64,000 nucleotides of DNA. Source: Rhodocyclaceae bacterium (GTDB lineage: Bacteria > Pseudomonadota > Gammaproteobacteria > Burkholderiales > CAIKXV01). The position numbers and the translations under genes were made by a program. Below, piece after piece: positions 1-9,044 of the stretch. The stretch is from NCBI GenBank assembly GCA_020248265.1, contig JADCHX010000022.1, forward strand, positions 62,001-126,000. The letters run 5' to 3'. The notes below the pieces were generated by a model, which ran no database searches, was not told the DNA's origin, and was given only the letters and a program-made list of their open reading frames with translations. Each line of letters opens with the position of its first letter. The first letter of the stretch is position 1.

Positions 1-17
1 CATCGTTCACCGAACGG

Positions 18-1208
18 ATGCAGCGGATCGCGACGCGCGCGGCGGCTTTCGCCCGCCCGACCGATGAAGAACTTGCCGAGCGCCTCGGTGGCCGGCCCTG
101 CGTGCCGGGCCTGATCGAGATCGAGTATCGGCACCCACTGTCCGAGCCGCATGGCTGTCGCGCGTTCGAGGCGCTGGTAGCACCCGACCTCGACTGGCTC
201 ACCGGCCCACGCCCGGCCGGGGTCGGCCGCGCCCCCCTGGTCTTCATCGATACCGAGACGACTGGCCTTGCCGGTGGCACCGGCACCCTCGCCTTCCTCG
301 TCGGCATCGCAAGGGTGAAGGGTCCGGCACTGGTCGTCACGCAATGGCTGATCACCCGATTCTCCGCAGAGCCAGCCCTGCTCGGCGCTTTGCTCACGGC
401 GCTCGGGCACGACACAGCCGACAGCATGTCCGCACAGGATGCGGTGGAGCTGGTCAGCTACAACGGCAAGTCTTTCGACCTGCCGCTTCTGTGCACGCGC
501 CTCAAGATGGCCCGGATGGGCGCCGGACTGGCCCGGCTGGCGCACCATGACCTGCTGCATCCGGTGCGCACGGCGTTCGCCCGGCGCTGGCCCGATTGCC
601 GACTGCAGACTGCAGAGCGCCTGCTGCTCGGCATCGAGCGAAGCGATGATCTGCCGGGACACCGCATCCCGGCCGTATGGGCCGATTTCGTGCAGTTCGG
701 TGAGACTCGCGAACTCGACGCGCTGGTGCTTCACAACCGCATCGACCTGCTGTCGCTGGCCGCCCTGCTGCCAGCGCTGGCCCAGGTGTTCGTCGATCCG
801 GCGGCGCCCCTGTCCGCGTCTGTCGAGCACCCTTGGCAGGCGATGCCCGACTCGGCGGCGATCGCGCGCATGCAGCGGCGCCGGCGCAGGCCCGACTGCG
901 CCCGTGCACACCTGCTGGCGGCACAGGCCGCGATGGATGATCGCGCCCTGCTGGAGCTTGCCGACCTGCATCGCGCACGCGGCGATTGGGGCCTCGCCCT
1001 GCCGATCTGGCAGGCGCTCGCCGACACCGGTTCGCTGGACGCTGCGGAATCGCTCGCGAAGTACCACGAGCACGTGAGCCGCGACCTCGCCGAGGCGCTT
1101 CGCTGGTGCGAAGTACTCTGCCGCGCGGCACCTGCAGACCCTGCACACGCCGGCCGCCTGCGAAGGCTGCAGCAGCGCCGCCAGCGCCATGGCGCCTTGT
1201 TCGGTTGA
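18..1208 (+). CDS. YprB-like ribonuclease H-fold 3'-5' exonuclease (5' end may lie outside window)
   Basis: Predicted DEDD-type exonuclease of the YprB family. Three exonuclease motifs are visible: an acidic DTETTGL motif near residue 78, an NGKSFDLP motif near 149 and HNRIDLL near 241, the last giving the DEDDh signature. The C-terminal third is Arg/Ala-rich and helical, possibly TPR-like. The frame is open back to base 3 with no stop, and relatives usually carry a few more N-terminal residues, so the true start may lie upstream of the window. In other bacteria this family is often next to a DEAD/DEAH helicase (YprA), which cannot be checked here. The substrate is unknown. The gene ends just before a strong hairpin. 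Confidence 0.8.
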   Translation: MQRIATRAAAFARPTDEELAERLGGRPCVPGLIEIEYRHPLSEPHGCRAFEALVAPDLDWLTGPRPAGVGRAPLVFIDTETTGLAGGTGTLAFLVGIARVKGPALVVTQWLITRFSAEPALLGALLTALGHDTADSMSAQDAVELVSYNGKSFDLPLLCTRLKMARMGAGLARLAHHDLLHPVRTAFARRWPDCRLQTAERLLLGIERSDDLPGHRIPAVWADFVQFGETRELDALVLHNRIDLLSLAALLPALAQVFVDPAAPLSASVEHPWQAMPDSAAIARMQRRRRRPDCARAHLLAAQAAMDDRALLELADLHRARGDWGLALPIWQALADTGSLDAAESLAKYHEHVSRDLAEALRWCEVLCRAAPADPAHAGRLRRLQQRRQRHGALFG

Positions 1209-1227
1209 ACCAGCTGCGACAGAAAAA

Positions 1228-1250
1228 AAACCGGACGGTAAGTCCGGTTT
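1228..1250. terminator. Perfect 9-bp stem hairpin, probable intrinsic terminator
   Basis: AAACCGGAC and GTCCGGTTT form a perfect 9-bp stem around a 5-base loop, 19 bases after the exonuclease stop codon. The plus-strand product has only a short T-run after the stem. On the minus strand the preceding A-run (1223-1230) becomes a long T-run, so the element would work better as a minus-strand terminator or as a bidirectional one. Confidence 0.7.
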
Positions 1251-1333
1251 AAACCTCGTCGGAGAGATTCACACGCATCGGCCGGGGGAGGAGCCCGTCC
1301 GACCCGCCTATTAACGCACATTGTTTGCGCGCG

Positions 1334-1362
1334 TTGACATTTTTTTGTGTCATTTATTTCTT
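1334..1362 (+). promoter_or_regulatory. AT-rich possible promoter upstream of first Bug gene
   Basis: The gap 1209-1552 holds no gene. Apart from the hairpin at 1228-1250, its notable part is an AT-rich island with a perfect TTGACA at 1334-1339. A -10 at 17 bp spacing would be TTTCTT, which is poor. TGACA (1335-1339) and TGTCA (1348-1352) form a dyad over the -35. If used, this gives a leader of about 190 bases before the Bug start at 1553. Confidence 0.25.
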
Positions 1363-1552
1363 ACACCTTGAACGCTCCGGTACGCGCTGCAGGCATTTCG
1401 CGGCCGCGAACCGATGGCGCGGCGCATACCGCTGCTTGCTCGAATTCACAGGAACGCGCGTTTCGATTACTTTCCGGGCTGCAAGGTCGTCCGTCCCGCA
1501 TCCGGCGAGGCGACCGGATTGCCCTACAGGTTGCGCTACCGAGGAGAGTCCC

Positions 1553-2539
1553 ATGCAACACCATCGCCGTCGCCTGATCGTCGCTGCCGCAGCAGCGCCG
1601 CTTGCGTACCTGCCAGCCGCGCAGGCCCAAGCCTTTCCTTCGAAAGCGATACGCATCGTGGTTCCTTTCCCTGCCGGCGGGACCACCGACGTCATCGCGC
1701 GACTGGTGGCGCAGCGCATGACCGAGTCGATGGGCCAGCCGGTGATCGTCGAGAACCGCAGCGGCGCAGGCGGCACGATCGGCGCGGAGGTGATGGCCCG
1801 GGCGAATCCCGACGGCTACACGATGATGATGCACAACCTCACCTTCCCGCTGGCCTCGACGGTGCAGGCACTGCAGGGCAAGCCTCTGTACAGCCTCGAC
1901 AACGATTTCGCCGGCGTCTCGCTGTCGGCCAACGTCCCGTTCATGCTACTCGCACACCCGTCGGTGCCGGTGAAGAACCTCGCCCAGTTCGTCAAGCTGC
2001 TGCAGGGCAATCGCAAGCTGTCCTACAACTACGGTTCGACCGGGCCGGGTTCGGTGATGAACGTGCTGGGAGAAATCCTGAAGCAGGAAGCGCGCATCGA
2101 CATGACCCACATTCCGTTCAAGGGTGCCAATCCGATGCGCCTGGAACTGCTGGCCGGCCGCCTGGACTTCGGCGGCGATCAGTTGTCCACCTGCCTCGAG
2201 AACATCCGCAAGGGCGAACTGCGCGCATTGGCCACCACCGCTCCGGTCCGGGTGAAGGCCCTGCCCGATGTGCCGACGGTGCGCGAACTTGGCTTTCCGC
2301 TGCTCGAGATCGAGGGCTGGAACGGGCTGTTCGCGCCGGCAAAGACCCCGCGCGACGTACTCGACCGGCTGTCGAAGGAATCCGCTGCGGCGGCACGGCA
2401 CCCGGATGTCGTCAAGCGCCTGGTCGAGATCGCCGCCGAACCAGTCGGCTCGAACGGGCCTGAAATGACCGCCCTGCTGCGCCGGCAGGTCGAGCAGTTC
2501 ACGCCCATCCTGCGCAAGCTGAAGCTGGTGGTCGAGTAG
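1553..2539 (+). CDS. Bug/TctC family tripartite tricarboxylate-type substrate-binding protein
   Basis: Periplasmic solute receptor of the Bug (TctC) family, which binds small organic acids or amides for tripartite TctABC-type uptake or for signalling. The 328-residue product has an N-terminal signal peptide (MQHHRRR, hydrophobic stretch, cut after AQA), then the family's IRIVVPFPAGG strand and loop and a DGYTM motif. The start was chosen at 1553 because AGGAGAG lies just upstream and it gives a proper signal peptide; the frame is open further upstream. It stands 123 bases before an MmgE/PrpD gene. The ligand cannot be told from sequence, and no TctA/TctB permease genes are nearby. Confidence 0.9.
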   Translation: MQHHRRRLIVAAAAAPLAYLPAAQAQAFPSKAIRIVVPFPAGGTTDVIARLVAQRMTESMGQPVIVENRSGAGGTIGAEVMARANPDGYTMMMHNLTFPLASTVQALQGKPLYSLDNDFAGVSLSANVPFMLLAHPSVPVKNLAQFVKLLQGNRKLSYNYGSTGPGSVMNVLGEILKQEARIDMTHIPFKGANPMRLELLAGRLDFGGDQLSTCLENIRKGELRALATTAPVRVKALPDVPTVRELGFPLLEIEGWNGLFAPAKTPRDVLDRLSKESAAAARHPDVVKRLVEIAAEPVGSNGPEMTALLRRQVEQFTPILRKLKLVVE

Positions 2540-2611
2540 CGAATCGCGACTGCTGGACCGGCCTGAAGCCGACCGGGGGCGCTTCGGGCCGGGGGGCGGC
2601 TGGTGGCGCTT

Positions 2612-2620
2612 TGGTACACT
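2612..2620 (+). promoter_or_regulatory. Possible extended -10 promoter for the MmgE/PrpD gene
   Basis: TGG-TACACT matches an extended -10 element (TGnTAnnnT), 42 bases before the start at 2663. No convincing -35 box is seen in the G-rich sequence upstream. Confidence 0.3.
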
Positions 2621-2662
2621 CGGCATCTTCCATTTTCTTCGCCGCACCTTCAGGAGAGCCGA

Positions 2663-4072
2663 ATGGCAGCCAGCCCCGCCCCCACCGATTCGCTGACCGG
2701 CTACGTCGCCGATTTCATCGTCGGTACGCGTTATGAAGACATCCCGGCGGACGTGCTGGCCGTCGGCAAGAAGTCGATCCTCGACGGACTGGGTCTGGCG
2801 CTGTCGGGTTCGGTTGCCCATTCTGGGGAGATCGTGCGCGACTACCTGGCGGCGCAGGGATTCTCCGGTGGCCCATGCTCGGCGATCGGCATGTCGCTCA
2901 AGCTGCCCCCCCGGTTCGCGGCGTTCGCCAACGGCGTCGGCATCCATGCCGACGACTACGACGACACCCAGCTCGCGGTAGCCAAGGACCGGGTCTACGG
3001 CCTGCTGACCCATCCGACCGCACCCTGCCTGCCCTCCGCGCTGGCGATCAGTGAGCGCGATGGCCGGAACGGCCGCGACCTGATGCTCGCGTACCATCTC
3101 GGCGTCGAGGTCGAGTGCAAGATCGCCGAGGCGATCAACCCGCGCCATTACCAGGAAGGCTTCCACGCCACGGCGACCTGCGGCACGTTCGCCTCCGCCA
3201 CCGCCGCCTCGAAGCTCTATGGCCTGCCGAAGGAGGCCGTGCTGCGCGCGCTGTCGATCGCTGGTAGCCAGTCCGCCGGGCTGCGCGAGAACTTCGGCAC
3301 GATGACCAAGCCGTTCCACGCCGGCAAGGCGGCCGAGTCGGGCGTGTTCGCCACCGACATGGCGAAGATGGGCTGGACCGCCGCGCCGAACATCCTCGAG
3401 GCCGGCCGCGGTTTCTTCAAGGCCGCAGGCGGCGGCTGGGACGACGGCTCGATCCGCGGCATCCTCGGCAAGCCATGGACGTTCGCGAACCCGGGCGTGT
3501 CGATCAAGCCGCATCCGTCCGGCTCCCTCACCCACCCCGGCATGACGAAGATGCTGGAACTGATCAGGGCGAACGATATTCGCGCCGACCAGGTGGAGCG
3601 CGTGAAGGTCGGCACCAACCACAACATGCCGAACGCACTGATCCACCATCGTCCGCGCAACGAACTCCAGGCCAAGTTCAGCATGGAGTTCTGCATGGCG
3701 ATCCTGCTGCTCGACGGCCGTGCGAATCTCCCCGAGTTCACCGACGACGTGGTGCTGCGCGCGGACGTACAGGCGATGATCGAGAAAGTCGACTTCGGCG
3801 TGCATCCCGAGGCTGAAGCCGCCGGCTACGACAAGATGACCACCATCATCGAGATCCAGATGAAGGACGGGCGCGTGATCAAGGGCTCGGCCGACTTCGG
3901 CAAGGGCAGCCCGGCCAACCCGATGACCTACGAGGAAGTGGCCGACAAGTTCCACGGCTGCTGCGATTTCGCGAAATGGCCGACAGCGAAGGCCAGGCAG
4001 ATCGTGGAAATGGTACGCAACCTCGAGCAACTGGACGACGTGCGCGAACTCACCGCCCTGCTGGTCAGGTAG
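2663..4072 (+). CDS. MmgE/PrpD family protein
   Basis: Cytoplasmic enzyme of the MmgE/PrpD superfamily, which includes 2-methylcitrate dehydratase, cis-aconitate decarboxylase and iminodisuccinate epimerase. The 469-residue length fits the family. The family's N-terminal helical domain (ILDGLGLALSGS), HADDYDDTQ motif near residue 96 and Lys/His-containing SIKPHPSG loop near 280 are visible. AGGAGAG sits ahead of ATG 2663, preferred over an in-frame ATG at 2603. It is the first of three MmgE/PrpD genes in the plus-strand block. An amidase follows after 10 bases, suggesting co-transcription. A dehydratase, decarboxylase or epimerase role on a di- or tricarboxylate is inference; the substrate is unknown. 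Confidence 0.88.
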   Translation: MAASPAPTDSLTGYVADFIVGTRYEDIPADVLAVGKKSILDGLGLALSGSVAHSGEIVRDYLAAQGFSGGPCSAIGMSLKLPPRFAAFANGVGIHADDYDDTQLAVAKDRVYGLLTHPTAPCLPSALAISERDGRNGRDLMLAYHLGVEVECKIAEAINPRHYQEGFHATATCGTFASATAASKLYGLPKEAVLRALSIAGSQSAGLRENFGTMTKPFHAGKAAESGVFATDMAKMGWTAAPNILEAGRGFFKAAGGGWDDGSIRGILGKPWTFANPGVSIKPHPSGSLTHPGMTKMLELIRANDIRADQVERVKVGTNHNMPNALIHHRPRNELQAKFSMEFCMAILLLDGRANLPEFTDDVVLRADVQAMIEKVDFGVHPEAEAAGYDKMTTIIEIQMKDGRVIKGSADFGKGSPANPMTYEEVADKFHGCCDFAKWPTAKARQIVEMVRNLEQLDDVRELTALLVR

Positions 4073-4082
4073 GCGCGCGGCA

Positions 4083-5432
4083 ATGCAGCGCTGGCGCAAT
4101 CCGCAGTCCATTTCGTTCACTGCGGCGCGGTCGCATTTCCGCGACGGCAGCGATACGCCCCGGGATTTCCTCGAGCGATGCATCGACACGATCGAGGCCC
4201 GTGAGTCGGCGGTCAAAGCCTGGGTAGTGCTGGACCTCGAGGCTGCCCGCAGGGCGGCCGACGAATCGACCGCGCGCTATCGAGCGGGACGGCCGTTGTC
4301 GCCGGTGGACGGCTGCCCGATCGGCGTCAAGGACATCATCGCCACGCGCGACCTGCCGACGCAGATGAACAGCCCCGCATTCAAGGGCTGGCAATCGCCT
4401 TGCGATGCAGCTCCTGTGCATGCGATGCGCAAGGGTGGCGCGGTCATCGTGGGCAAGACGGTCACCACCGAGTTCGCGGTGGGCTATTCGGGCCCGACCA
4501 CGAACGCATTCGATCCGGAGCGTACTCCGGGCGGATCGTCCAGCGGCTCGGCTGCGGCAGTCGGTGCCGGCATGGTGCCGCTCGCGTTCGGCACCCAGAC
4601 GCAGGGCTCGACGATCCGGCCGGCGTCGTACAACGGCGCGGTCGGATACAAGCCCACGCTCGGCATGCTGCCGCTGGGCGGCGTGCATCCGCTGTCGCAG
4701 ACGCTCGACCATCTCGGCGTGATCGGCGCGACGCTCGACGACGTATGGTGCGCGGCCTCGCAGGTGTCCACCGGGCTGGGCAGCCCCGGCCATCGGTCGC
4801 TGCCGGCAGCGGGCGAGCTTGCGCCACAGCCCGTACGCCCCCGGCGCATGGTCCACCTGCACACGAAAGGCTGGCCGGAGATCGATGCCGCGACGGCAGC
4901 GGCGTTCGGTTCGTTCACCGCCGCGCTCACCGACCAGAGCGTGGAACTGATCAGCCGGGACGACGATCGTCGGATCGCCCGACTCGAGCAGCAGCTCGAC
5001 GCCTGGGTGGACGAAGGGCTGGACCTGCTCGCCTACGAGATGCGCTGGCCGTTCGAGGCCTACGTGCAGGCGCACGGCACGCTGATCGGCGAGCGCATTC
5101 GCGGCTTCATGCAGCGGGCCCAGGAAATCTCGCCCGCCCGCTACGACGAGATGCTCGCGACGCGCCTGCGCATGCAGGCGGAGGTACGCGCGGTCGCCGC
5201 GGGTACCGACGGCTTCGTCACGTTGCCCTGTTCCGGCATCGCGCCGCGCGGGTTCGAGTTCACCGGCAGCCGCACCTTCCTCGCGTACTGGTCATGCCTC
5301 GGTTTTCCGACGTTCAGCCTGCCTCTGCTGGCCGTCGATGCGATGCCGCTCGGGGTCCAGTGGATGGGCGTGGACGGCCAGGACGGCGCGCTGGCCGCCA
5401 GCGCCAGCTGGTGCATGCAGGCACTCGCCTGA
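4083..5432 (+). CDS. Amidase-signature family hydrolase
   Basis: Member of the amidase signature (AS) family, hydrolysing a C-N amide bond through a Ser-cis-Ser-Lys triad. The 449-residue protein shows Lys83 in GVKDII, the Gly/Ser-rich GGSSSGSAAA loop at about 150-159 and a probable nucleophile Ser176 in the variant sequence QGSTIRP, where most relatives have GGS. The C-terminal half is divergent, as usual where substrate specificity resides. It lies 10 bases after the MmgE/PrpD gene and 35 bases before a Bug gene. A pathway in which an amide is taken up and hydrolysed, and the acid passed to the PrpD-type enzyme, is plausible but inferred. Confidence 0.87.
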   Translation: MQRWRNPQSISFTAARSHFRDGSDTPRDFLERCIDTIEARESAVKAWVVLDLEAARRAADESTARYRAGRPLSPVDGCPIGVKDIIATRDLPTQMNSPAFKGWQSPCDAAPVHAMRKGGAVIVGKTVTTEFAVGYSGPTTNAFDPERTPGGSSSGSAAAVGAGMVPLAFGTQTQGSTIRPASYNGAVGYKPTLGMLPLGGVHPLSQTLDHLGVIGATLDDVWCAASQVSTGLGSPGHRSLPAAGELAPQPVRPRRMVHLHTKGWPEIDAATAAAFGSFTAALTDQSVELISRDDDRRIARLEQQLDAWVDEGLDLLAYEMRWPFEAYVQAHGTLIGERIRGFMQRAQEISPARYDEMLATRLRMQAEVRAVAAGTDGFVTLPCSGIAPRGFEFTGSRTFLAYWSCLGFPTFSLPLLAVDAMPLGVQWMGVDGQDGALAASASWCMQALA

Positions 5433-5467
5433 AACCCCATTTCGCAGCGTCCCGGAAGGAGTTACCG

Positions 5468-6502
5468 ATGTCCCTGCCCCAGATACTCGATACCGTGCGG
5501 CGCGCCGCGCCTCGATGCGTCCGCCTTCCGGTGCCCCCACTCGCGTTCGCGGCATTGCTCTGCCTGCCCGTAGCCTCCGGAGCGCAGCCGAAGGACCCGG
5601 CAGCGGGATGGCCCGATCGGCCGATCCGCCTGATCGTGCCGTTCGCACCGGGCGGCAGCACCGACGCCGCCGCCCGCATCATCGGGCTGAAGGTGACCGA
5701 ACTATGGGGACAGCAGGTGCTGATCGACAACCGCCCGGGCGCGACCGGCATCATCGGCTCCGAGATGGCGGCCAAGGCGACACCCGACGGCTACACGGTG
5801 CTGTTCGGCACGATCGGCTCGCATTCGGTCAACGTCAGCCTGTTCAAGCTCAGCTACGACCCGCTGAAGGATTTCGAACCGGTGACGATGACCGCCGCAG
5901 TCGGCAACGTGCTCGTCGTCAACGCGAAGTCGCCGCTGAAGTCGGTCAAGGACCTGATCGCGCTCGCGCGGCAGAAACCCGGCGAGCCGACCTTCGCGTC
6001 GTCCGGTATAGGCGGCGCTCCGCACCTGACCGGCGAGTTCTTCGCGCTGCAGACCGGGACGAAGATGACGCATATCCCGTACAAGGGCGGCGGCCCGGCG
6101 ATGGCCGACCTGGTCTCGGGCAACGTGACGATGAGCTTCGCGTCGATGACCTCGGCACTGCCGTTCATCAAGGACGGCCGCCTGCGGCCACTGGCCGTGT
6201 CCTCGCGCGCTCGTTCGGGGCAGTTACCCGACGTGCCGACGATGATCGAGGCGGGGCTGCCCGATTTCGAGGTGCGCGACTGGCAGGGCCTGTTCCTGCC
6301 GCGCGGGACGCCACGGCCGATCGTGGACAAGCTGGCCAGGGGAGTCACCTCGGTGCTCAGGCAACCGGATACGGTGGAGCGTTTCACCGCCCAGGGCATG
6401 GAGATCATCGCCAGTTCGCCGGACGAGTTCCGCAAGTCGATCGCAGCCGAGATTGCGCGCTGGGCAAAGGTGGTGAAAGAAGCGAACATCAAGGCCGAAT
6501 AG
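5468..6502 (+). CDS. Bug/TctC family substrate-binding protein
   Basis: Second Bug-type periplasmic receptor (344 residues). A long signal sequence ending near SGAQ precedes IRLIVPFAPGG, the DGYTV motif near residue 101 and a C-terminal EFRKSIAAEIARWAKVV helix typical of the family. GGAAGGAG upstream supports ATG 5468. It follows the amidase by 35 bases and precedes another Bug gene by 15 bases, so two receptors are probably expressed from one transcript. Tandem Bug genes usually arise by duplication, but these two differ clearly in sequence, suggesting different ligands. Confidence 0.9.
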   Translation: MSLPQILDTVRRAAPRCVRLPVPPLAFAALLCLPVASGAQPKDPAAGWPDRPIRLIVPFAPGGSTDAAARIIGLKVTELWGQQVLIDNRPGATGIIGSEMAAKATPDGYTVLFGTIGSHSVNVSLFKLSYDPLKDFEPVTMTAAVGNVLVVNAKSPLKSVKDLIALARQKPGEPTFASSGIGGAPHLTGEFFALQTGTKMTHIPYKGGGPAMADLVSGNVTMSFASMTSALPFIKDGRLRPLAVSSRARSGQLPDVPTMIEAGLPDFEVRDWQGLFLPRGTPRPIVDKLARGVTSVLRQPDTVERFTAQGMEIIASSPDEFRKSIAAEIARWAKVVKEANIKAE

Positions 6503-6517
6503 CCCGGAAGGCACACG

Positions 6518-7546
6518 ATGGCACGCAACAGTCCCGCAAGCTCGTTCATCGGTCGCGGCCCATCCGCGAGCAGTTGCCGGATAGCCGCCGCGTGCGCCCT
6601 CGGCGTCATTGCAGCCTGCGCCCACGCCACCGTGCAGGCGCAACCGCAGGACTATCCCTCGCGGCCGGTGCGCAGCGTCGTGCCGTTCGCGGCCGGCGGG
6701 CTGAACGACACGCTGTCGCGACTGTTCGCGCAGGCGTTGTCCGAACGCCTGAAGGCGACCTTCGTGATCGACAACCGCCCCGGTGCGGGCGGCACCACCG
6801 GTACTGCCATCGTCGCCCAGGCGGTCGCCGACGGCTATACCCTGTTGTTCAGTTCGTCGACGACCATCGCGGTCAGCCCGCACCTGTTCACCAAGCTGGC
6901 CTATGACCCGGTACGCGATTTCGCGCCGATCACCAGCCTGGCCACGGTCGAGAGCGTGCTGCTGGTCAACCCGGCGACCCCCGCGAAGACGGTGAAGGAA
7001 GTGGTCGCGCTCGCCCGCGCGCAGCCAGGTCAGATTCGCTACGGGTCGGTCGGCATCGGCTCCTCGCAGCATATTGCCGGCGCGCTGTTCGGCACGCTCG
7101 CCAGGGTCGAACTGCTGCATGTGCCCTACAAGGCTGCGGGCCAGGTGCTGGCAGACCTCCTCAATGGCTCGATCGCCCTCGACTTCGAACCGATGCCGAC
7201 CGCCCTGCCACACATCCGGGCGGGCCGCCTGCGCCCGGTGGCGGTCACCTCGACGAAGCGTTCGCAGGTGCTGCCCGAGGTGCCGACGATCGCCGAGTCG
7301 CTTCCAGGATACGAGATGAGCCTGTGGACCGGCCTGCTCGCCCCGCGCGGCACGCCTCGCCCGATCGTCGATCGGCTCAACGGCGCAATCGCCGAAGTAC
7401 TGACCTCGGCCGACATGAAAGAACGCCTGCTCGGACTGGGCGCCGCGCCGCTGGGTGACACGCCGGAACGCTTCGCAGCCTTCATACGGCGCGAAGTCGA
7501 ACGGATGGGCGAGGTCGTCAAGGCCTCCGGCGCCACCGCGCAGTAG
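6518..7546 (+). CDS. Bug/TctC family substrate-binding protein
   Basis: Third Bug-type receptor (342 residues). The N-terminus has a basic/polar region, a hydrophobic stretch with an AACA segment and cleavage likely after VQA, then the family VRSVVPFAAGG motif and DGYTL. A lipoprotein alternative (Cys in AACAHA) is possible but the lipobox is poor. GGAAGG lies just before ATG 6518. The following MmgE/PrpD gene starts 36 bases after its stop, so the pair is probably one transcriptional unit. The ligand is unknown. Confidence 0.9.
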   Translation: MARNSPASSFIGRGPSASSCRIAAACALGVIAACAHATVQAQPQDYPSRPVRSVVPFAAGGLNDTLSRLFAQALSERLKATFVIDNRPGAGGTTGTAIVAQAVADGYTLLFSSSTTIAVSPHLFTKLAYDPVRDFAPITSLATVESVLLVNPATPAKTVKEVVALARAQPGQIRYGSVGIGSSQHIAGALFGTLARVELLHVPYKAAGQVLADLLNGSIALDFEPMPTALPHIRAGRLRPVAVTSTKRSQVLPEVPTIAESLPGYEMSLWTGLLAPRGTPRPIVDRLNGAIAEVLTSADMKERLLGLGAAPLGDTPERFAAFIRREVERMGEVVKASGATAQ

Positions 7547-7582
7547 ATCACCGACCCCATCCGACTCAGGAACCGCAACCCG

Positions 7583-9016
7583 ATGCCCAGCCGCAAGACC
7601 TCCGCCGCGCCTGTTCCCGCCAAGGCGCCGCGTTCGCCCGCTGCCCGTGCCGTCAGCCCAGCGATCTCGCCGCTGACGGCACGCCTGTCCGGCTACATTG
7701 CCGCCGCCCGGCGCACGGCACTGCCGCCGGTCGTCGCCGAAAAGACGAAGCACCACCTGCTCGATACGCTGGCGGCGATGATCAGTGGCTCGCGCCTGGC
7801 GCCTGGCGAAATCGCGGTGTCCTACGTGCGCTCGCTCGGCGGTACACGCGAAGCCTGTGTACCCGGCACTGCGCTGGTCACTACCGCCTTCAATGCGGCA
7901 CTGGCCGGCGGCATGCTCGCGCATGCGGACGAGACCGACGACTCCCACCAGCCGTCGTTCCATCATCCCGGCTGCTCCGTCGTGCCGGCAGCGCTGGCGA
8001 TGGCCGAACGTGAAGGACGTGGCGGTCGCCAGCTGCTGCGCGCGATCGCGCTCGGCTACGACATCGGCGCGCGCGCGAACTTCGCGCTCGGCGCCATCCG
8101 GTTCCATCTCGCCGGACATTCGACCCACAGCTTCGGCGCCCACTTCGGCGCAGCCGCTGCCGCCAGTGCGATGGCCGGGCTGGACGCGACGCAGGTGCGC
8201 CATGCGTTGTCGTACGCGGCACAGCAGGCCTCCGGCATCTCCACCTGGATGCGCGACCCGGACCACATCGAGAAGGCCTTCGACTTCGGCGGCATGCCGT
8301 CCAGCCGGGGCCTGGCCGCCGCATCGATGGCCGCTCACGGCTTCACCGGCGTGCCGGATGTGTTCGCCGGCGAGCGCAACTTCTTCGTCGCGTTCTCCTC
8401 GCCGCATGTGCAGCCCGACCTGCTGGTGCATGAACTCGGCTCGACCTTCGAGATCATGAATTCGAACATCAAGAAGTGGTCGGTCGGTTCGCCGATCCAG
8501 GCCGCGCTCGATTCGACCGAGACGCTGGTGAAGGAACACGGCCTGAAGGCCGCAGACGTCGCGCGCGTAGTGGTGGAGATACAGGACCACGAAGCGGCGG
8601 TCGTGAACGACCGCGACATGCCCGACATCTGCCTGCAGCACCTGGTGGCGCTCGTGCTGCTCGACGGCACCGTCACCTTTGCATCCTCGCACGATACCGC
8701 GCGCATGAAGGACCGGCAGGTAATGGCCGTGCGCAGGCGCATCGAACTGAAACCGTCGCCAGAACTGACCGCTGCCGGCGGGCGCCAGGCCATCGTCACG
8801 CTGCACCTGGCTGGCGGCCGCACGCTGCAACACCACACCGAAGTGGTCAAGGGCACCTGGCAGAACCCGATGTCGCGCACGGAAGTCGAGGCGAAATGCC
8901 TGGACCTGCTGCAACCGATCCTCGGCCGCCGCCGCACCCGCAGCCTGATCGACCACGTCTGGAACATCGAAAAGATCGACGACGTGCGCGCGCTGCGTCC
9001 GCTGCTGCGCGCATGA
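7583..9016 (+). CDS. MmgE/PrpD family protein
   Basis: Second MmgE/PrpD enzyme (477 residues). It begins with an unusual Ala/Pro/Ser-rich leader of about 30 residues before the conserved helical domain, so an internal start is possible, though none has a clearer ribosome site. The family HADETDDSHQ motif lies near residue 113, where the first copy has HADDYDDTQ. This is a real difference in the active-site entrance. It sits between a Bug gene (36 bases upstream) and a third MmgE/PrpD gene (28 bases downstream). Substrate and reaction are not assignable. Confidence 0.88.
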   Translation: MPSRKTSAAPVPAKAPRSPAARAVSPAISPLTARLSGYIAAARRTALPPVVAEKTKHHLLDTLAAMISGSRLAPGEIAVSYVRSLGGTREACVPGTALVTTAFNAALAGGMLAHADETDDSHQPSFHHPGCSVVPAALAMAEREGRGGRQLLRAIALGYDIGARANFALGAIRFHLAGHSTHSFGAHFGAAAAASAMAGLDATQVRHALSYAAQQASGISTWMRDPDHIEKAFDFGGMPSSRGLAAASMAAHGFTGVPDVFAGERNFFVAFSSPHVQPDLLVHELGSTFEIMNSNIKKWSVGSPIQAALDSTETLVKEHGLKAADVARVVVEIQDHEAAVVNDRDMPDICLQHLVALVLLDGTVTFASSHDTARMKDRQVMAVRRRIELKPSPELTAAGGRQAIVTLHLAGGRTLQHHTEVVKGTWQNPMSRTEVEAKCLDLLQPILGRRRTRSLIDHVWNIEKIDDVRALRPLLRA

Positions 9017-9044
9017 ACGAAAGAACGCAACCGGAGCATACCCG

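Noticed and set aside
1946-4216. Long antisense open frame (756 codons) opposite the first Bug and MmgE/PrpD genes
   Set aside because: It is a high-GC shadow: composition is biased to Arg/Gly/His/Val, there is no family motif, and the opposite strand holds two recognisable genes.
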